NCBI GenBank assembly: GCA_018813375.1
Contig: JAHJBU010000086.1
Coordinates: 1 to 8,195, forward strand
Direction of reading: 5' to 3'
From: Patescibacteria group bacterium
Lineage (GTDB): Bacteria; Patescibacteriota; Microgenomatia; UBA1400; PJMF01
Length of the DNA stretch: 8,195 bases
Of the stretch, positions 6,306 through 8,195 are shown in pieces. The first letter of the stretch is position 1. Each line of letters opens with the position of its first letter. The position numbers and the translations under genes are program-made. Below the pieces are notes generated by a model that worked only from the letters and a program-made list of their open reading frames with translations, was not told where the DNA came from and searched no databases.

Positions 6306-6338
6306 AGCACTCAATTCTTACCGCAACCGTAATAAGTC

Positions 6339-6367
6339 GTGACCAATTTAGATTAATTTTGTACAAT
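6339..6367 (+). promoter_or_regulatory. putative promoter of the nucleotidyltransferase–deaminase pair
   Basis: GTGACC (6339-6344), a 17-nt spacer and TACAAT (6362-6367) form a moderate promoter in the 60-nt divergent gap after the toxin start. The -10 overlaps the ATG at 6366, so transcription would begin near 6374, right at the in-frame GTG at 6375. If the promoter is real, the true start is likely that GTG, on a leaderless mRNA. Otherwise the ATG is served by a promoter farther upstream. Confidence 0.35.
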
Positions 6368-6950
6368 GAAGCTCGTGAACGAAACTAATCAATCAAGCAA
6401 GATTATTCTCCAAACTAAAAAAATTATTCTAATTGTAAAAAAATTGCGTCAGCAAGGCAAAAAAATTGTTTTAACTCAAGGCAGTTTTGACATGGTTCAC
6501 ATTGGTCATGGGCGATATTGCGCTGAGGCCAAACAACACGGTGATATTTTAATTGTAGGAATAGATAGTGATGCAAAAGTGAGAAAAAGAAAAGGCGAAA
6601 ATCGTCCAGTTGTACCTCAAGAGGAAAGACTGGAGATGATGACTTACTTATCATCAGTTGATTATGTGGTTTTAAAAAAACTAAAAGTTCCCAAGTATAA
6701 TTTAATAAATTTAATTAAACCCGATGTGTTGGTGGCAACTGATGAAACATACAACCAAGAACAAATTGAATATTTAGAAACTATTTGTGGAAAAGTGATA
6801 GTGCTAAAACCCATGGCTACAACTACAACTAGTGCTAAGTTACGACGATTGCAGATTGGAGCTGCTAAAGATATTACTAAAACTTTAAGTAAAAAATTTG
6901 TCAAAGTGATGGAAGAGATGATTGAGGAGCTTAAAAATGGCGATAAATAA
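6366..6950 (+). CDS. RfaE2/TagD-like nucleotidyltransferase (cytidylyltransferase superfamily)
   Basis: The 194-residue protein is an HxGH-type nucleotidyltransferase that should transfer AMP or CMP from a nucleotide to a phosphorylated substrate. The signature GSFDMVHIGH lies at residues 39-48. It is followed by LIVGIDSDAKVRKRKG, RPVVPQEERLEMM and SVDYVVL, the order seen in the adenylyltransferase half of HldE/RfaE and in glycerol-3-phosphate cytidylyltransferases. The usual VKG.DY segment is replaced by VATDETYN, so the substrate cannot be named. Near the end, TTTTSAKLRR matches the ST..LR phosphate-binding motif of the superfamily. The N-terminus has about 30 extra residues before the first strand. 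ATG 6366 is given, with GTG 6375 a strong alternative. The 3' end overlaps the deaminase by 14 nt, implying coupled expression. Heptose or polyol activation and a cofactor role are both possible. Confidence 0.85.
   Translation: MKLVNETNQSSKIILQTKKIILIVKKLRQQGKKIVLTQGSFDMVHIGHGRYCAEAKQHGDILIVGIDSDAKVRKRKGENRPVVPQEERLEMMTYLSSVDYVVLKKLKVPKYNLINLIKPDVLVATDETYNQEQIEYLETICGKVIVLKPMATTTTSAKLRRLQIGAAKDITKTLSKKFVKVMEEMIEELKNGDK
6924..6929 (+). promoter_or_regulatory. Shine-Dalgarno site setting the deaminase start
   Basis: GAGGAG ends 7 nt before ATG 6937, inside the end of the upstream nucleotidyltransferase gene. It is the clearest ribosome binding site in the window. It decides for ATG 6937 over the in-frame TTG at 6922, which would place this site inside the coding sequence. 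Confidence 0.75.
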
Positions 6951-7794
6951 GACTGTGGTAAATAAAACTGCGATTATGGTTTATGTGCCAGTGTTGCATC
7001 GGGGTTATATGCAGCTGTTTGAAAAATACCCAGCTGCTGATTTAGCAATAGTTGACAAAGGGTTGCTGGAAGGTGAATTTAGATCAATTCAGAAAGATAT
7101 TCGAGCTTTAGAAACACAGCAAATTGTTAATTCTTTGCAAACTCTTTTGCCAGATAGAAAAATTATTCATCTGAAAAATGAAGCCGACATTGGTGATTAT
7201 GAGCAAATTATTATGTCGGAAGATGAGATTAGTGATTGGTTGCAAAAGAAGTTTTTTGCTGACACGAATGAAAAAATTAAGTTTGATTCAATTTTTTTGC
7301 GCTGGAGCGAAGCTAAAACTAAGCAGAAAAAAGATGTAATTCCAGATGATGAGGTAACCACAGCAGAACTTCACCAGCAATTTATGGGGCAAGCGGTGGT
7401 GGAGAGTCAAAAAAGTGGGGATTGGTGGAGACAAACTGCTGCTGCGATAGCTAAAGACGGTAAATTAATTGCGATTGCTCATAACAAACATGTTCCCTCA
7501 GACCAAAATCAATATATTTTTGGTGATCCGCGGGCTAATTTTAGTAGGGGAGTTGCAATAGAAATATCAACGGCGTTTCATGCAGAAGAAGTGGTCATAG
7601 CTGATGTAGCACGACAGGGTATTTCATTGGATGGTGCAGATTTGTATGTAACTATTTTTCCATGCCCATATTGTGCTCGATTAATTGCATATTCAGGGAT
7701 TAAACGGGTATTTTATAAAGAAGGTTATTCGATGGTTGATGGGGCGGAGATAATGAGAGGTCAGGGGGTGAAGTTGATTAAAGTGAGAATTTAG
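6937..7794 (+). CDS. two-domain protein: nucleotidyltransferase-like N-terminus plus dCMP-deaminase-type domain
   Basis: The 285-residue protein ends in a zinc-dependent cytidine/deoxycytidylate deaminase domain (about 145-285). The zinc ligands and catalytic base are visible as HAE (His215, Glu217) and PCPYC (Cys243, Cys246), within the dCMP-deaminase-like context LYVTIFPCPYC then GIKRVFY. The insert GDPRANFSRG precedes the HAE motif. Residues 1-135 are not part of an ordinary dCMP deaminase of 150-180 residues. They open with a strand and HRGY (21-24), which resembles a decayed HxGH nucleotidyltransferase site (VPVLHRGYMQLFEKY), and later contain IFLRWSEAK (119-127). The N-terminal assignment is my inference. 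The gene is translationally coupled to the preceding intact nucleotidyltransferase. Its TAG stop overlaps the TAA stop of the convergent HIT gene. Substrate is unknown; dCMP, another cytosine nucleotide or a modified base are possible. Confidence 0.8.
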   Translation: MAINKTVVNKTAIMVYVPVLHRGYMQLFEKYPAADLAIVDKGLLEGEFRSIQKDIRALETQQIVNSLQTLLPDRKIIHLKNEADIGDYEQIIMSEDEISDWLQKKFFADTNEKIKFDSIFLRWSEAKTKQKKDVIPDDEVTTAELHQQFMGQAVVESQKSGDWWRQTAAAIAKDGKLIAIAHNKHVPSDQNQYIFGDPRANFSRGVAIEISTAFHAEEVVIADVARQGISLDGADLYVTIFPCPYCARLIAYSGIKRVFYKEGYSMVDGAEIMRGQGVKLIKVRI

Positions 7795-8195
7795 CTTTCT
7801 CGCTTCTCTTTATCCTTTCCAATCTTAAATTTAGTTGGCTTAAAATCAGGCGCGTCTATATCTGGCACGATGAAATGGGCATGGATGTGAGATACTGTAC
7901 CAGAAGAATAATTGGTATCACCAAAGCGCATAGCAAAACCACCACCAGGCGCATTGGTATGTTTCTGAGCAAAAGCTAGAATTTCTATTAGCTGCGCGCC
8001 TTCTTGTTCAGTTAGTTCACTTAGCATTTCTTTGTGGGTTTTAAGGATTGCCAGTAGATGATGTTTAGTATTAGGGTATGGCCAGCGATTAGTAGTTAAC
8101 AGCCAATTTTTAGTTTCTTTAAGAAATGGTGAAGTATGATATTTTTGTAAATTTTCCATGCAAAAAGGGCAGTGACCAGCTTTAATAATGTTTTG
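7791..8195 (-). CDS. HIT-family nucleotide hydrolase/transferase, 5' end outside window
   Basis: Histidine-triad proteins hydrolyse or transfer nucleotide phosphates such as Ap4A or nucleoside phosphoramidates. The signature HIHAHF, within SSGTVSHIHAHFIVP, is encoded at about 7866-7910, with the triad histidines at 7875-7889. An ATG at 8157-8159 opens 122 codons, but the frame stays open upstream to the window edge and reads QNIIKAGHCPFC just before that Met. CPFC is the zinc-binding N-terminal motif of many HIT proteins, so the gene almost surely starts beyond 8195 and the ATG is internal. A basic tail (KFKIGKDKEKRES) ends the protein. Its TAA overlaps the deaminase TAG by three bases (7791-7794). 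It is transcribed toward the deaminase, with no terminator between them. Confidence 0.9.
   Translation of the reverse strand, partial: QNIIKAGHCPFCMENLQKYHTSPFLKETKNWLLTTNRWPYPNTKHHLLAILKTHKEMLSELTEQEGAQLIEILAFAQKHTNAPGGGFAMRFGDTNYSSGTVSHIHAHFIVPDIDAPDFKPTKFKIGKDKEKRES

Noticed and set aside
6306..6314. TTG start adding three residues to the toxin
   Set aside because: An ATG at 6305 is in frame and leaves the family core intact.
6922..6936. TTG start for the deaminase
   Set aside because: GAGGAG at 6924-6929 is correctly spaced for ATG 6937 and would lie inside the longer ORF.
7791..8159. Complete HIT gene starting at the ATG at 8159
   Set aside because: The frame continues upstream to the window edge and encodes the typical CPFC motif.

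Overview
The window is AT-rich, densely coded bacterial chromosome. The style suggests a member of the Patescibacteria (Candidate Phyla Radiation): small overlapping housekeeping genes, few Shine-Dalgarno sites, long A/T runs, a nucleotidyltransferase–deaminase pair and HigBA-like toxin–antitoxin genes. This is inference from gene style, not from a marker gene. TGA is used as a true stop (topA, nadE, toxin, first antitoxin), so the TGA=Gly code of Gracilibacteria/Absconditabacteria does not apply.

Region 1 (1-850) is accessory. It holds a possible 3' end of an upstream gene, an AT-rich leader with repeated TGATATC sites, a solitary XRE-type antitoxin-like gene (222-521), and an 81-codon ORF that looks like a NYN (LabA/DUF88) domain with its middle missing. 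A strong hairpin (820-848) follows. Region 2 (888-5642) is a co-directional core block: dprA (DNA uptake/recombination), topA (topoisomerase I), nadD and nadE (the last two steps of NAD+ synthesis). The genes are spaced by 6 nt or overlap, so they are probably one operon. Region 3 (5605-6305, minus strand) is a toxin-first HigBA-like module lying against nadE; its antitoxin runs 38 nt into the 3' end of nadE on the opposite strand. Region 4 (6366-8195) has an HxGH nucleotidyltransferase overlapped by a two-domain deaminase, then a convergent HIT-family protein that continues past the window edge.

The most interesting points are: (a) the two XRE regulators are paralogues, and both have a TGATAT(C) site overlapping the predicted -10 element just before the start codon, so they may share or cross-bind operators; (b) the deaminase carries an extra N-terminal domain of about 135 residues with an HRGY motif resembling a decayed HxGH nucleotidyltransferase site, encoded next to an intact HxGH enzyme; (c) the NYN remnant; (d) antisense and stop-codon overlaps between convergent genes. 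I found no CRISPR array, tRNA, rRNA, insertion sequence or riboswitch. No stretch over 300 bases lacks a gene.
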